Source: Ganaspis brasiliensis
Lineage: Eukaryota > Arthropoda > Insecta > Hymenoptera > Figitidae
NCBI GenBank assembly: GCA_037103525.1
Contig: JAZKLR010000246.1
Coordinates: 1 to 64,000 of the forward strand
Reading direction: 5' to 3'
Length of the DNA: 64,000 bases
The notes beneath the pieces were generated by a model. That model did no database searches. It saw nothing but the letters and a program-made list of their open reading frames with translations, and was not told the DNA's origin. Shown here piece after piece: positions 10,452 through 24,700 of this stretch (positions are counted from its first letter, which is position 1; every line of letters begins with the position of its first letter). Both the position numbers and the translations under genes were made by a program.

Positions 10452-13400
10452 ATTTCACGCCAAAGGCGCTCGTCACATATGGGCCATTCGGTCTTATACG
10501 CCAACCCGTGACAATGCTGTGCTTACAGGGTACCAAATCTCAATAAAAGGTGTTCGGCGACTAACATTTATGCGTATTACTTTCCTTGCAACTGTGACAC
10601 TTTAACATATTCTCTATCCAACTGTGACAGTTTAGCATAGTAGTTTTTCCAAACTTTTCGCCTAATGCATGCGCATTACTTTTATCATCGTTAGACTTTG
10701 AAAAGTCGTCTTGGTAGTTGTCAATAGACACTTTTTCGGTAAAATATTTTTATAACTTTTCGCTCGGAATCGAGTGAGTCAATGCTCAGTAAATTGAAAA
10801 TATAACATAAATTTCATTTAGAAAAAACATTTATTTCACGCCAAAGGCGCTCGTCACATATGGGCCATTCGGTCTTAGATGCCAACCCGTGACAATGCTG
10901 TGCTTACAAGGTACCAAATCTCAATAAAAGGTGTTCGGCGACTAACATTTATGCGTATTACTTTCCTTGCAACTGTGACACTTTAACATATACTCTATCC
11001 AACTGTGACAGTTTAGCATAGTAGTTTTTCCAAAATTTTCGCCTAATGCATGCGTAATACTTTTTTCATCGTTAGACTTTAAAAAGTCGTCTTGGTAGTT
11101 GTCAATAGACACTTTTTCGTTAAAATATTTTTATAACACTTCGCTCGGAATCGAGTGAGTCAATGCTCAGTAAATTGAAAATATAACATAAATTTCATTT
11201 AGAAATAACATTTATTTCACGCCAAAGGCGCTCGTCACATATGGGCCATTCGGTCTTAGACGCCAACCCGTGACAATGCTGTGCTTACAAGGTACCAAAT
11301 CTCAATAAAAGGTGTTCGGCGACTAACATTTATGCGTATTACTTTCCTTGCAACTGTGACACTTTAACATATTCTCTATCCAACTGTGACAGTTTAGCAT
11401 AGTAGTTTTTCCAAAATTTTCGCCTAATGCATGCGCATTACTTTTATCATCGTTAGACTTTGAAAAGTCGTCTTGGTAGTTGTCAATAGACACTTTTTCG
11501 GTAAAATATTTTTATAACTTTTCGCTCGGAATCGAGTGAGTCAATGCTCAGTAAATTGAAAATATAACATAAATTTCATTTAGAAAAAACATTTATTTCA
11601 CGCCAAAGGCGCTCGTCACATATGGGCCATTCGGTCTTAGATGCCAACCCGTGACAATGCTGTGCTTACAAGGTACCAAATCTCAATAAAAGGTGTTCGG
11701 CGACTAACATTTATGCGTATTACTTTCCTTGCAACTGTGACACTTTAACATATTCTCTATCCAACTGTGACAGTTTAGCATAGTAGTTTTTCCAAAATTT
11801 TCGCCTAATGCATGCGTAATACTTTTATCATCGTTAGACTTTAAAAAGTCGTCTTGGTAGTTGTCAATAGACACTTTTTCGTTAAAATATTTTTATAACA
11901 TTTCGCTCGGAATCGAGTGAGTCAATGCTCAGTAAATTAAAAATATAACATAAATTTCATTTAGAAATAATATTTATTTTACGCCAAAGGCGCTCGTCAC
12001 ATATGGGCCATTCGGTCTTAGACGCCAACCCGTGACAATGCTGTGCTTACAAGGTACCAAATCTCAATAAAAGGTGTTCGGCGAATAACATTTATGCGTA
12101 TTACTTTCCTTGCAACTGTGACACTTTAACATATTCTCTATCCAACTGTGAAAGTTTAGCATAGTATTTTTCCAAAATTTTTGCCTAATGCATGCGTATT
12201 ACTTTTATCATCGTTAGACTTTGAAAAGTCGTCTTGGTAGTTGTCAACAGACACTTTTTCTTTAAAATATTTTTATAACATTTCGCTCGGAATCGAGTGA
12301 GTTAATGCTCAGTAAATTGAAAATATAACATAAATTTCATTTAGAAATAACATTTATTTCACGCCAAAGGCGCTCGTCACATATGGGCCATTCGGTCTTA
12401 GACGCCAACCCGTGACAATGCTGTGCTTACAAGGTACCAAATCTCAATAAAAGGTGTTCGGCGACTAACATTTATGCGTATTACTTTTATCATCGTTAGA
12501 CTTTGAAAAGTCGTCTTGGTAGTTGTCAATAGACACTTTTTCTTTAAAATATTTTTATAACTTTTCGCTCGGAATCGAGTGAGTCAATGCTCAGTAAATT
12601 GAAAATATAACATGAATTTCATTTAGAAATAACATTTATTTCACGCCAAAGGCGCTCGTCACATATGGGCTATTAGGTCTTAGACGCCGACCCGTGACAA
12701 TGCTGTGCTTACAATGCACCAAATCTCAATAAAAGGTGTTCGGCGACTACATTTATGCGTATTACTTTCCTTGCAACTGTGACACTTTAACTTATTCTCT
12801 ATCCAACTGTGACAGTTTAGCATAGTATTTTTTCAAAATTTTCGCCTAATGCATGCATATTACTTTTATCATCGTTAGACTTTGAAAAGTCGTCTTGGTA
12901 GTTGTCAATAGACACTTTTTCTTTAAAATATTTTTATAACTTTTCGCTCGGAATCGAGTGAGTCAATGCTCAGTAAATTGAAAATATAACATGAATTTAA
13001 TTTAGAAATAACATTTATATCACGCCAAAGGCGCTCGTCACATATGGGCTATTAGGTCTTAGACGCCGACCTGTGACAATGCTGTGCTTACAATGCACCA
13101 AATCTCAATAAAAGGTGTTCGGCGACTACATTTATGCGTATTACTTTCCTTGCAACTGTGACACTTAAACTTATTCTCTATCCAACTGTGACAGTTTAGC
13201 ATAGTATTTTTTCAAAATTTTCGCCTAATGCATGCGTATTACTTTTATCATCGTTAGACTTTGAAAAGTCGTCTTGGTAGTTGTCAATAGACACTTTTTC
13301 TTTAAAATATTTTTATAACTTTTCGTTCGGAATCGAGTGAGTCAATGCTCAGTAAATTGAAAATATAACATAAATTTCATTTAGAAATAACATTTATTTC

Positions 13401-14915
13401 ACGCCAAAGGCGCTCGTCACATATGGGGTATTCGGTCTTAGACGCCAACCCGTGACAATGCTGTGCTTACAAGGTACCAAATCTCAATAAAAGGTGTTCG
13501 GCGACTAACATTTATGCGTATTACTTTCCTTGCAACTGTGACACTTTAACATATTCTCTATCCAACTGTGACAGTTTAGCATAGTATTTTTCCAAAATTT
13601 TCGCCTAATGCATGCGTATTACTTTTATCATCGTTAGACTTTGAAAAGTCGTCTTGGTAGTTGTCAATAGACACTTTTTCTTTAAAATATTTTTATAACT
13701 TTTCGCTCGGAATCGAGTGAGTCAATGCTCAGTAAATTAAAAATATAACATAAATTTCATTTAGAAATGATATTTATTTTACGCCAAAGGCGCTCGTCAC
13801 ATATGGGCCATTCGGTCTTAGACGCCAACCCGTGACAATGCTGTGCTTACAAGGTACCAAATCTCAATAAAAGGTGTTCGGCGAATAACATTTATGCGTA
13901 TTACTTTCCTTGCAACTGTGACACTTTAACATATTCTCTATCCAACTGTGAAAGTTTAGCATAGTATTTTTCCAAAATTTTTGCCTAATGCATGCGTATT
14001 ACTTTTATCATCGTTAGACTTTGAAAAGTCGTCTTGGTAGTTGTCAATAGACACTTTTTCTTTAAAATATTTTTATAACTTTTCGCTCGGAATCGAGTGA
14101 GTCAATGCTCAGTAAATTAAAAATATAACATAAATTTCATTTAGAAATAATATTTATTTTACGCCAAAGGCGCTCGTCACATATGGGCCATTCGGTCTTA
14201 GACGCCAACCCGTGACAATGCTGTGCTTACAAGGTACCAAATCTCAATAAAAGGTGTTCGGCGAATAACATTTATGCGTATTACTTTCCTTGCAACTGTG
14301 ACACTTTAACATATTCTCTATCCAACTGTGAAAGTTTAGCATAGTATTTTTCCAAAATTTTTGCCTAATGCATGCGTATTACTTTTATCATCGTTAGACT
14401 TTGAAAAGTCGTCTTGGTAGTTGTCAATAGACACTTTTTCTTTAAAATATTTTTATAACATTTCGCTCGGAATCGAGTGAGTTAATGCTCAGTAAATTGA
14501 AAATATAACATAAATTTCATTTAGAAATAACATTTATTTCACGCCAAAGGCGCTCGTCACATATGGGCCATTCGGTCTTAGACGCCAACCCGTGACAATG
14601 CTGTGCTTACAAGGTACCAAATCTCAATAAAAGGTGTTCGGCGACTAACATTTATGCGTATTACTTTCCTTGCAACTGTGACACTTTAACATATTCTCTA
14701 TCCAACTGTGACAGTTTAGCATAGTATTTTTCCAAAATTTTCGCCTAATGCATGCGTATTACTTTTATCATCGTTAGACTTTGAAAAGTCGTCTTGGTAG
14801 TTGTCAATAGACACTTTTTCTTTAAAATATTTTTATAACTTTTCGCTCGGAATCGAGTGAGTCAATGCTCAGTAAATTGAAAATATAACATGAATTTCAT
14901 TTAGAAATAACATTT
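10452..14915. repeat. HOR family I, copy 3 (partial, 12 monomers)
   Basis: Order: A, B, C, B', D, 282-bp monomer, E, F, G, D, D, I. It has B' (like copy 1) and also the D-D block with ATGATATTT (like copy 2), so it is the most complete version of the head of the unit. The last monomer (14536) is an I relative with GACAG in place of GAAAG and TGAATTT at its end. It leads straight into E monomers instead of C-B-H-I, so the HOR is broken off at about 14915. Confidence 0.85.
12356..12637. repeat. Short 282-bp monomer, third copy
   Basis: Same deletion junction, in HOR family I copy 3, between D (11976) and E (12638). Confidence 0.95.
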
Positions 14916-16433
14916 ATTTCACGCCAAAGGCGCTCGTCACATATGGGCTATTAGGTCTTAGACGCCGACCCGTGACAATGCTGTGCTTACAATGCCCCAA
15001 ATCTCAATAAAAGGTGTTCGGCGACTACATTTATGCGTATTACTTTCCTTGCAACTGTGACACTTTAACTTATTCTCTATCCAACTGTGACAGTTTAGCA
15101 TAGTATTTTTTCAAAATTTTCGCCTAATGCATGCATATTACTTTTATCATCGTTAGACTTTGAAAAGTCGTCTTGGTAGTTGTCCATAGACACTTTTTCT
15201 TTAAAATATTTTTATAACTTTTCGCTCGGAATCGAGTGAGTCAATGCTCAGTAAATTGAAAATATAACATGAATTTCATTTAGAAATAACATTTATTTCA
15301 CGCCAAAGGCGCTCGTCACATATGGGCTATTAGGTCTTAGACGCCGACCCGTGACAATGCTGTGCTTACAATGCACCAAATCTCAATAAAAGGTGTTCGG
15401 CGACTACATTTATGCGTATTACTTTCCTTGCAACTGTGACACTTTAACTTATTCTCTATCCAACTGTGACAGTTTAGCATAGTATTTTTTCAAAATTTTC
15501 GCCTAATGCATGCGTATTACTTTTATCATCGTTAGACTTTGAAAAGTCGTCTTGGTAGTTGTCAATAGACACTTTTTCTTTAAAATATTTTTATAACTTT
15601 TCGCTCGGAATCGAGTGAGTCAATGCTCAGTAAATTGAAAATATAACATAAATTTCATTTAGAAATAACATTTATTTCACGCCAAAGGCGCTCGTCACAT
15701 ATGGGGTATTCGGTCTTAGACGACAACCTGTGACAATGCTGTGCTTACAAGGTACCAAATCTCAATAAAAGGTGTTCGGCGACTAACATTTATGCGTATT
15801 ACTTTCCTTGCAACTGTGACACTTTAACATATTCTCTATCCAACTGTGACAGTTTAGCATAGTATTTTTCCAAAATTTTCGCCTAATGCATGCGTATTAC
15901 TTTTATCATCGTTAGACTTTGAAAAGTCGTCTTGGTAGTTGTCAATAGACACTTTTTCTTTAAAATATTTTTATAACTTTTCGCTCGGAATCGAGTGAGT
16001 CAATGCTCAGTAAATTAAAAATATAACATAAATTTCATTTAGAAATAATATTTATTTTACGCCAAAGGCGCTCGTCACATATGGGCCATTCGGTCTTAGA
16101 CGCCAACCCGTGACAATGCTGTGCTTACAAGGTACCAAATCTCAATAAAAGGTGTTCGGCGAATAACATTTATGCGTATTACTTTCCTTGCAACTGTGAC
16201 ACTTTAACATATTCTCTATCCAACTGTGAAAGTTTAGCATAGTATTTTTCCAAAATTTTTGCCTAATGCATGCGTATTACTTTTATCATCGTTAGACTTT
16301 GAAAAGTCGTCTTGGTAGTTGTCAATAGACACTTTTTCTTTAAAATATTTTTATAACATTTCGCTCGGAATCGAGTGAGTTAATGCTCAGTAAATTGAAA
16401 ATATAACATAAATTTCATTTAGAAATAACATTT
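14916..16433. repeat. Four-monomer block E-E-G-D, first copy
   Basis: Monomers start at 14916, 15295, 15674 and 16054. They are marked by AATGCCCCAAAT in the first E and GACGACAACC in the G. The same four types with the same marks recur at 17194, 17573, 17952 and 18332, an offset of exactly 2278 bp. Private differences between the two copies include TGTCCATAG at about 15181, CAACCTGTG at about 15725 and CGCTGACCC at about 17242. They indicate a duplication that has begun to diverge. Confidence 0.8.
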
Positions 16434-17193
16434 ATTTCACGCCAAAGGCGCTCGTCACATATGGGCCATTCGGTCTTAGACGCCAACCCGTGACAATGCT
16501 GTGCTTACAAGGTACCAAATCTCAATAAAAGGTGTTCGGCGACTAACATTTATGCGTATTACTTTCCTTGCAACTGTGACACTTTAACATATTCTCTATC
16601 CAACTGTGACAGTTTAGCATAGTATTTTTCCAAAATTTTCGCCTAATGCATGCGTATTACTTTTATCATCGTTAGACTTTGAAAAGTCGTCTTGGTAGTT
16701 GTCAATAGACACTTTTTCTTTAAAATATTTTTATAACTTTTCGCTCGGAATCGAGTGAGTCAATGCTCAGTAAATTGAAAATATAACATGAATTTCATTT
16801 AGAAATAACATTTATTTCACGCCAAAGGCGCTCGTCACATATGGGCCATTCGGTCTTAGACGCCAACCCGTGACAATGCTGTGCTTACAAGGTACCAAAT
16901 CTCAATAAAAGGTGTTCGGCGACTAACATTTATGCGTATTACTTTCCTTGCAACTGTGACACTTTAACATATTCTCTATCCAACTGTGACAGTTTAGCAT
17001 AGTATTTTTCCAAAATTTTCGCCTAATGCATGCGTATTACTTTTATCATCGTTAGACTTTGAAAAGTCGTCTTGGTAGTTGTCAATAGACACTTTTTCTT
17101 TAAAATATTTTTATAACTTTTCGCTCGGAATCGAGTGAGTCAATGCTCAGTAAATTGAAAATATAACATGAATTTCATTTAGAAATAACATTT

Positions 17194-18711
17194 ATTTCAC
17201 GCCAAAGGCGCTCGTCACATATGGGCTATTAGGTCTTAGACGCTGACCCGTGACAATGCTGTGCTTACAATGCCCCAAATCTCAATAAAAGGTGTTCGGC
17301 GACTACATTTATGCGTATTACTTTCCTTGCAACTGTGACACTTTAACTTATTCTCTATCCAACTGTGACAGTTTAGCATAGTATTTTTTCAAAATTTTCG
17401 CCTAATGCATGCATATTACTTTTATCATCGTTAGACTTTGAAAAGTCGTCTTGGTAGTTGTCAATAGACACTTTTTCTTTAAAATATTTTTATAACTTTT
17501 CGCTCGGAATCGAGTGAGTCAATGCTCAGTAAATTGAAAATATAACATGAATTTCATTTAGAAATAACATTTATTTCACGCCAAAGGCGCTCGTCACATA
17601 TGGGCTATTAGGTCTTAGACGCCGACCCGTGACAATGCTGTGCTTACAATGCACCAAATCTCAATAAAAGGTGTTCGGCGACTACATTTATGCGTATTAC
17701 TTTCCTTGCAACTGTGACACTTTAACTTATTCTCTATCCAACTGTGACAGTTTAGCATAGTATTTTTTCAAAATTTTCGCCTAATGCATGCGTATTACTT
17801 TTATCATCGTTAGACTTTGAAAAGTCGTCTTGGTAGTTGTCAATAGACACTTTTTCTTTAAAATATTTTTATAACTTTTCGCTCGGAATCGAGTGAGTCA
17901 ATGCTCAGTAAATTGAAAATATAACATAAATTTCATTTAGAAATAACATTTATTTCACGCCAAAGGCGCTCGTCACATATGGGGTATTCGGTCTTAGACG
18001 ACAACCCGTGACAATGCTGTGCTTACAAGGTACCAAATCTCAATAAAAGGTGTTCGGCGACTAACATTTATGCGTATTACTTTCCTTGCAACTGTGACAC
18101 TTTAACATATTCTCTATCCAACTGTGACAGTTTAGCATAGTATTTTTCCAAAATTTTCGCCTAATGCATGCGTATTACTTTTATCATCGTTAGACTTTAA
18201 AAAGTCGTCTTGGTAGTTGTCAATAGAAACTTTTTCTTTAAAATATTTTTATAACTTTTCGCTCGGAATCGAGTGAGTCAATGCTCAGCAAATTAAAAAT
18301 ATAACATAAATTTCATTTAGAAATAATATTTATTTTACGCCAAAGGCGCTCGTCACATATGGGCCATTCGGTCTTAGACGCCAACCCGTGACAATGCTGT
18401 GCTTACAAGGTACCAAATCTCAATAAAAGGTGTTCGGCGAATAACATTTATGCGTATTACTTTCCTTGCAACTGTGACACTTTAACATATTCTCTATCCA
18501 ACTGTGAAAGTTTAGCATAGTATTTTTCCAAAATTTTTGCCTAATGCATGCGTATTACTTTTATCATCGTTAGACTTTAAAAAGTCGTCTTGGTAGTTGT
18601 CAATAGAAACTTTTTCTTTAAAATATTTTTATAACTTTTCGCTCGGAATCGAGTGAGTCAATGCTCAGTAAATTAAAAATATAACATAAATTTCATTTAG
18701 AAATAATATTT
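17194..18711. repeat. Four-monomer block E-E-G-D, second copy
   Basis: Duplicate of the block at 14916, separated from it by two G/I-type monomers (16434 and 16814) that end in TGAATTT. From about 18200 several consecutive monomers share GAAACTTTTTC in place of GACACTTTTTC and AAAAAGTC in place of GAAAAGTC. This is a local cluster of shared variants in three neighbouring monomers (18.2-19.0 kb) that points to short-range homogenisation. Confidence 0.7.
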
Positions 18712-21700
18712 ATTTTACGCCAAAGGCGCTCGTCACATATGGGCCATTCGGTCTTAGACGCCAACCCGTGACAATGCTGTGCTTACAAGGTACCAAATCT
18801 CAATAAAAGGTGTTCGGCGAATAACATTTATGCGTATTACTTTCCTTGCAACTGTGACACTTTAACATATTCTCTATCCAACTGTGACAGTTTAGCATAG
18901 TATTTTTCCAAAATTTTCGCCTAATGCATGCGTATTACTTTTATCATCGTTAGACTTTAAAAAGTCGTCTTGGTAGTTGTCAATAGAAACTTTTTCTTTA
19001 AAATATTTTTATAACTTTTCGCTCGGAATCGAGTGAGTCAATGCTCAGTAAATTAAAAATATAACATAAATTTCATTTAGAAATAATATTTATTTTACGC
19101 CAAAGGCGCTCGTCACATATGGGGTATTCGGTCTTAGACGCCAACCCGTGACAATGCTGTGCTTACAAGGTACCAAATCTCAATAAAAGGTGTTCGGCGA
19201 CTAACATTTATGCGTATTACTTTCCTTGCAACTGTGACACTTTAACATATTCTCTATCCAACTGTGACAGTTTAGCATAGTATTTTTCCAAAATTTTCGC
19301 CTAATGCATGCGTATTACTTTTATCATCGTTAGACTTTGAAAAGTCGTCTTGGTAGTTGTCAATAGACACTTTTTCTTTAAAATATTTTTATAACTTTTC
19401 GTTCGGAATCGAGTGAGTCAATGCTCAGTAAATTGAAAATATAACATAAATTTCATTTAGAAATAACATTTATTTCACGCCAAAGGCGCTCGTCACATAT
19501 GGGGTATTCGGTCTTAGACGCCAACCCGTGACAATGCTGTGCTTACAAGGTACCAAATCTCAATAAAAGGTGTTCGGCGACTAACATTTATGCGTATTAC
19601 TTTCCTTGCAACTGTGACACTTTAACTTATTCTCTATCCAACTGTGACAGTTTAGCATAGTATTTTTTCAAAATTTTCGCCTAATGCATGCGTATTACTT
19701 TTATCATCGTTAGACTTTGAAAAGTCGTCTTGGTAGTTGTCAATAGACACTTTTTCTTTAAAATATTTTTATAACTTTTCGCTCGGAATCGAGTGAGTCA
19801 ATGCTCAGTAAATTGAAAATATAACATAAATTTCATTTAGAAATAACATTTATTTCACGCCAAAGGCGCTCGTCACATATGGGGTATTCGGTCTTAGACG
19901 ACAACCCGTGACAATGCTGTGCTTACAAGGTACCAAATCTCAATAAAAGGTGTTCGGCGACTAACATTTATGCGTATTACTTTCCTTGCAACTGTGACAC
20001 TTTAACATATTCTCTATCCAACTGTGACAGTTTAGCATAGTATTTTTCCAAAATTTTCGCCTAATGCATGCGTATTACTTTTATCATCGTTAGACTTTGA
20101 AAAGTCGTCTTGGTAGTTGTCAATAGACACTTTTTCTTTAAAATATTTTTATAACTTTTCGCTCGGAATCGAGTGAGTCAATGCTCAGTAAATTAAAAAT
20201 ATAACATAAATTTCATTTAGAAATAATATTTATTTTACGCCAAAGGCGCTCGTCACATATGGGCCATTCGGTCTTAGACGCCAACCCGTGACAATGCTGT
20301 GCTTACAAGGTACCAAATCTCAATAAAAGGTGTTCGGCGAATAACATTTATGCGTATTACTTTCCTTGCAACTGTGACACTTTAACATATTCTCTATCCA
20401 ACTGTGAAAGTTTAGCATAGTATTTTTCCAAAATTTTTGCCTAATGCATGCGTATTACTTTTATCATCGTTAGACTTTGAAAAGTCGTCTTGGTAGTTGT
20501 CAATAGACACTTTTTCTTTAAAATATTTTTATAACATTTCGCTCGGAATCGAGTGAGTTAATGCTCAGTAAATTGAAAATATAACATAAATTTCATTTAG
20601 AAATAACATTTATTTCACGCCAAAGGCGCTCGTCACATATGGGCCATTCGGTCTTAGACGCCAACCCGTGACAATGCTGTGCTTACAAGGTACCAAATCT
20701 CAATAAAAGGTGTTCGGCGACTAACATTTATGCGTATTACTTTTATCATCGTTAGACTTTGAAAAGTCGTCTTGGTAGTTGTCAATAGACACTTTTTCTT
20801 TAAAATATTTTTATAACTTTTCGCTCGGAATCGAGTGAGTCAATGCTCAGTAAATTGAAAATATAACATGAATTTCATTTAGAAATAACATTTATTTCAC
20901 GCCAAAGGCGCTCGTCACATATGGGCTATTAGGTCTTAGACGCCGACCCGTGACAATGCTGTGCTTACAATGCACCAAATCTCAATAAAAGGTGTTCGGC
21001 GACTACATTTATGCGTATTACTTTCCTTGCAACTGTGACACTTTAACTTATTCTCTCTCCAACTGTGACAGTTTAGCATAGTATTTTTTCAAAATTTTCG
21101 CCTAATGCATGCGTATTACTTTTATCATCGTTAGACTTTGAAAAGTCGTCTTGGTAGTTGTCAATAGACACTTTTTCTTTAAAATATTTTTATAACTTTT
21201 CGCTCGGAATCGAGTGAGTCAATGCTCAGTAAATTGAAAATATAACATGAATTTCATTTAGAAATAACATTTATTTCACGCCAAAGGCGCTCGTCACATA
21301 TGGGCTATTAGGTCTTAGACGCCGACCCGTGACAATGCTGTGCTTACAATGCACCAAATCTCAATAAAAGGTGTTCGGCGACTACATTTATGCGTATTAC
21401 TTTCCTTGCAACTGTGACACTTTAACTTATTCTCTATCCAACTGTGACAGTTTAGCATAGTATTTTTTCAAAATTTTCGCCTAATGCATGCGTATTACTT
21501 TTATCATCGTTAGACTTTGAAAAGTCGTCTTGGTAGTTGTCAATAGACACTTTTTCGGTAAAATATTTTTATAACTTTTCGCTCGGAATCGAGTGAGTCA
21601 ATGCTCAGTAAATTGAAAATATAACATAAATTTCATTTAGAAATAACATTTATTTCACGCCAAAGGCGCTCGTCACATCTGGGCCATTCGGTCTTAGACG

Positions 21701-24700
21701 CCAACCCGTGACAATGCTGTGCTTACAAGGTACCAAATCTCAATAAAAGGTGTTCGGCGACTAACATTTATGCGTATTACTTTCCTTGCAACTGTGACAC
21801 TTTAACATATTCTCTATCCAAATGTGAAAGTTTAGCATAGTATTTTTCCAAAATTTTTGCCTAATGCATGCGTATTACTTTTATCATCGTTAGACTTTGA
21901 AAAGTCGTCTTGGTAGTTGTCAATAGACACTTTTTCTTTAAAATATTTTTATAACTTTTCGCTCGGAATCGAGTGAGTCAATGCTCAGTAAATTGAAAAT
22001 ATAACATAAATTTCATTTAGAAATAATATTTATTTTACGCCAAAGGCGCTCGTCACATATGGGCCATTCGGTCTTAGACGCCAACCCGTGACAATGCTGT
22101 GCTTACAAGGTACCAAATCTCAATAAAAGGTGTTCGGCGAATAACATTTATGCGTATTACTTTCCTTGCAACTGTGACACTTTAACTTATTCTCTATCCA
22201 ACTGTGACTGTTTAGCATAGTATTTTTTCAAAATTTTCGCCTAATGCATGCATATTACTTTTATCATCGTTAGACTTTGAAAAGTCGTCTTGGTAGTTGT
22301 CAATAGACACTTTTTCTTTAAAATATTTTTATAACTTTTCGCTCGGAATCGAGTGAGTCAATGCTCAGTAAATTGAAAATATAACATGAATTTCATTTAG
22401 AAATAACATTTATTTCACGCCAAAGGCGCTCGTCACATATGGGCTATTAGGTCTTAGACGCCGACCCGTGACAATGCTGTGCTTACAATGCACCAAATCT
22501 CAATAAAAGGTGTTCGTCGACTACATTTATGCGTATTACTTTCCTTGCAACTGTGACACTTTAACTTATTCTCTATCCAACTGTGACAGTTTAGCATAGT
22601 ATTTTTTCAAAATTTTCGCCTAATGCATGCGTATTACTTTTATCATCGTTAGACTTTGAAAAGTCGTCTTGGTAGTTGTCAATAGACACTTTTTCTTTAA
22701 AATATTTTTATAACTTTTCGCTCGGAATCGAGTGAGTCAATGCTCAGTAAATTGAAAATATAACATAAATTTCATTTAGAAATAACATTTATTTCACGCC
22801 AAAGGCGCTCGTCACATATGGGGTATTCGGTCTTAGACGCCAACCCGTGACAATGCTGTGCTTACAAGGTACCAAATCTCTATAAAAGGTGTTCGGCGAC
22901 TAACATTTATGCGTATTACTTTCCTTGCAACTGTGACACTTTAACATATTCTCTATCCAACTGTGACAGTTTAGCATAGTATTTTTCCAAAATTTTCGCC
23001 TAATGCATGCGTATTACTTTTATCATCGTTAGACTTTGAAAAGTCGTCTTGGTAGTTGTCAATAGACACTTTTTCTTTAAAATAGTTTTATAACTTTTCG
23101 CTCGGAATCGAGTGAGTCAATGCTCAGTAAATTAAAAATATAACATAAATTTCATTTAGAAATAATATTTATTTTACGCCAAAGGCGCTCGTCACATATG
23201 GGCCATTCGGTCTTAGACGCCAACCCGTGACAATGCTGTGCTTACAAGGTACCAAATCTCAATAAAAGGTGTTCGGCGAATAACATTTATGCGTATTACT
23301 TTCCTTGCAACTGTGACACTTTAACATATTCTCTATCCAACTGTGAAAGTTTAGCATAGTATTTTTCCAAAATTTTTGCCTAATGCATGCGTATTACTTT
23401 TATCATCGTTAGACTTTGAAAAGTCGTATTGGTAGTTGTCAATAGACACTTTTTCTTTAAAATATTTTTATAACATTTCGCACGGAATCGAGTGAGTTAA
23501 TGCTTAGTAAATTGAAAATATAACATAAATTTCATTTAGAAATAACATTTATTTCACGCCAAAGGCGCTCGTCACATATGGGCCATTCGGTCTTAGATGC
23601 CAACCCGTGACAATGCTGTGCTTACAAGGTACCAAATCTCAATAAAAGGTGTTCGGCGACTAACATTTATGCGTATTACTTTCCTTGCAACTGTGACACT
23701 TTAACATATTCTCTATCCAACTGTGACAGTTTAGCATAGTAGTTTTTCCAAAATTTTCGCCTAATGCATGCGTAATACTTTTATCATCGTTAGACTTTAA
23801 AAAGTCGTCTTGGTAGTTGTCAATAGACACTTTTTCGTTAAAATATTTTTATAACATTTCGCTCGGAATCGCGTGAGTCAATGCTCAGTAAATTAAAAAT
23901 ATAACATAAATTTCATTTAGAAATAATATTTATTTTACGCCAAAGGCGCTCGTCACATATGGGCCATTCGGTCTTAGACGCCAACCCGTGACAATGCTGT
24001 GCTTACAAGGTACCAAATCTCAATAAAAGGTGTTCGGCGAATAACATTTATGCGTATTACTTTCCTTGCAACTGTGACACTTTAACATATTCTCTATCCA
24101 ACTGTGAAAGTTTAGCATAGTATTTTTCCAAAATTTTCGCCTAATGCATGCGTATTACTTTTATCATCGTTAGACTTTGAAAAGTCGTCTTGGTAGTTGT
24201 CAATAGACACTTTTTCTTTAAAATATTTTTATAACTTTTTCGCTCGGAATCGAGTGAGTCAATGCTCAGTAAATTGAAAATATAACATAAATTTCATTTA
24301 GAAATAACATTTATTTCACGCCAAAGGCGCTCGTCACATATGGGCCATTCGGTCTTAGACGCCAACCCGTGACAATGCTGTGCTTACAAGGTTCCAAATC
24401 TCAATAAAAGGTGTTCGGCGACTAACATTTATGCGTATTACTTTCCTTGCAACTGTGACACTTTAACATATTCTCTATCCAACTGTGACAGTTTAGCATA
24501 GTAGTTTTTCCAAAATTTTCGCCTAATGCATGCGCATTACTTTTATCATCGTTAGACTTTGAAAAGTCGTCTTGGTAGTTGTCAATAGACACTTTTTCGG
24601 TAAAATATTTTTATAACTTTTCGCTCGGAATCGAGTGAGTCAATGCTCAGTAAATTGAAAATATAACATAAATTTCATTTAGAAAAAACATTTATTTCAC

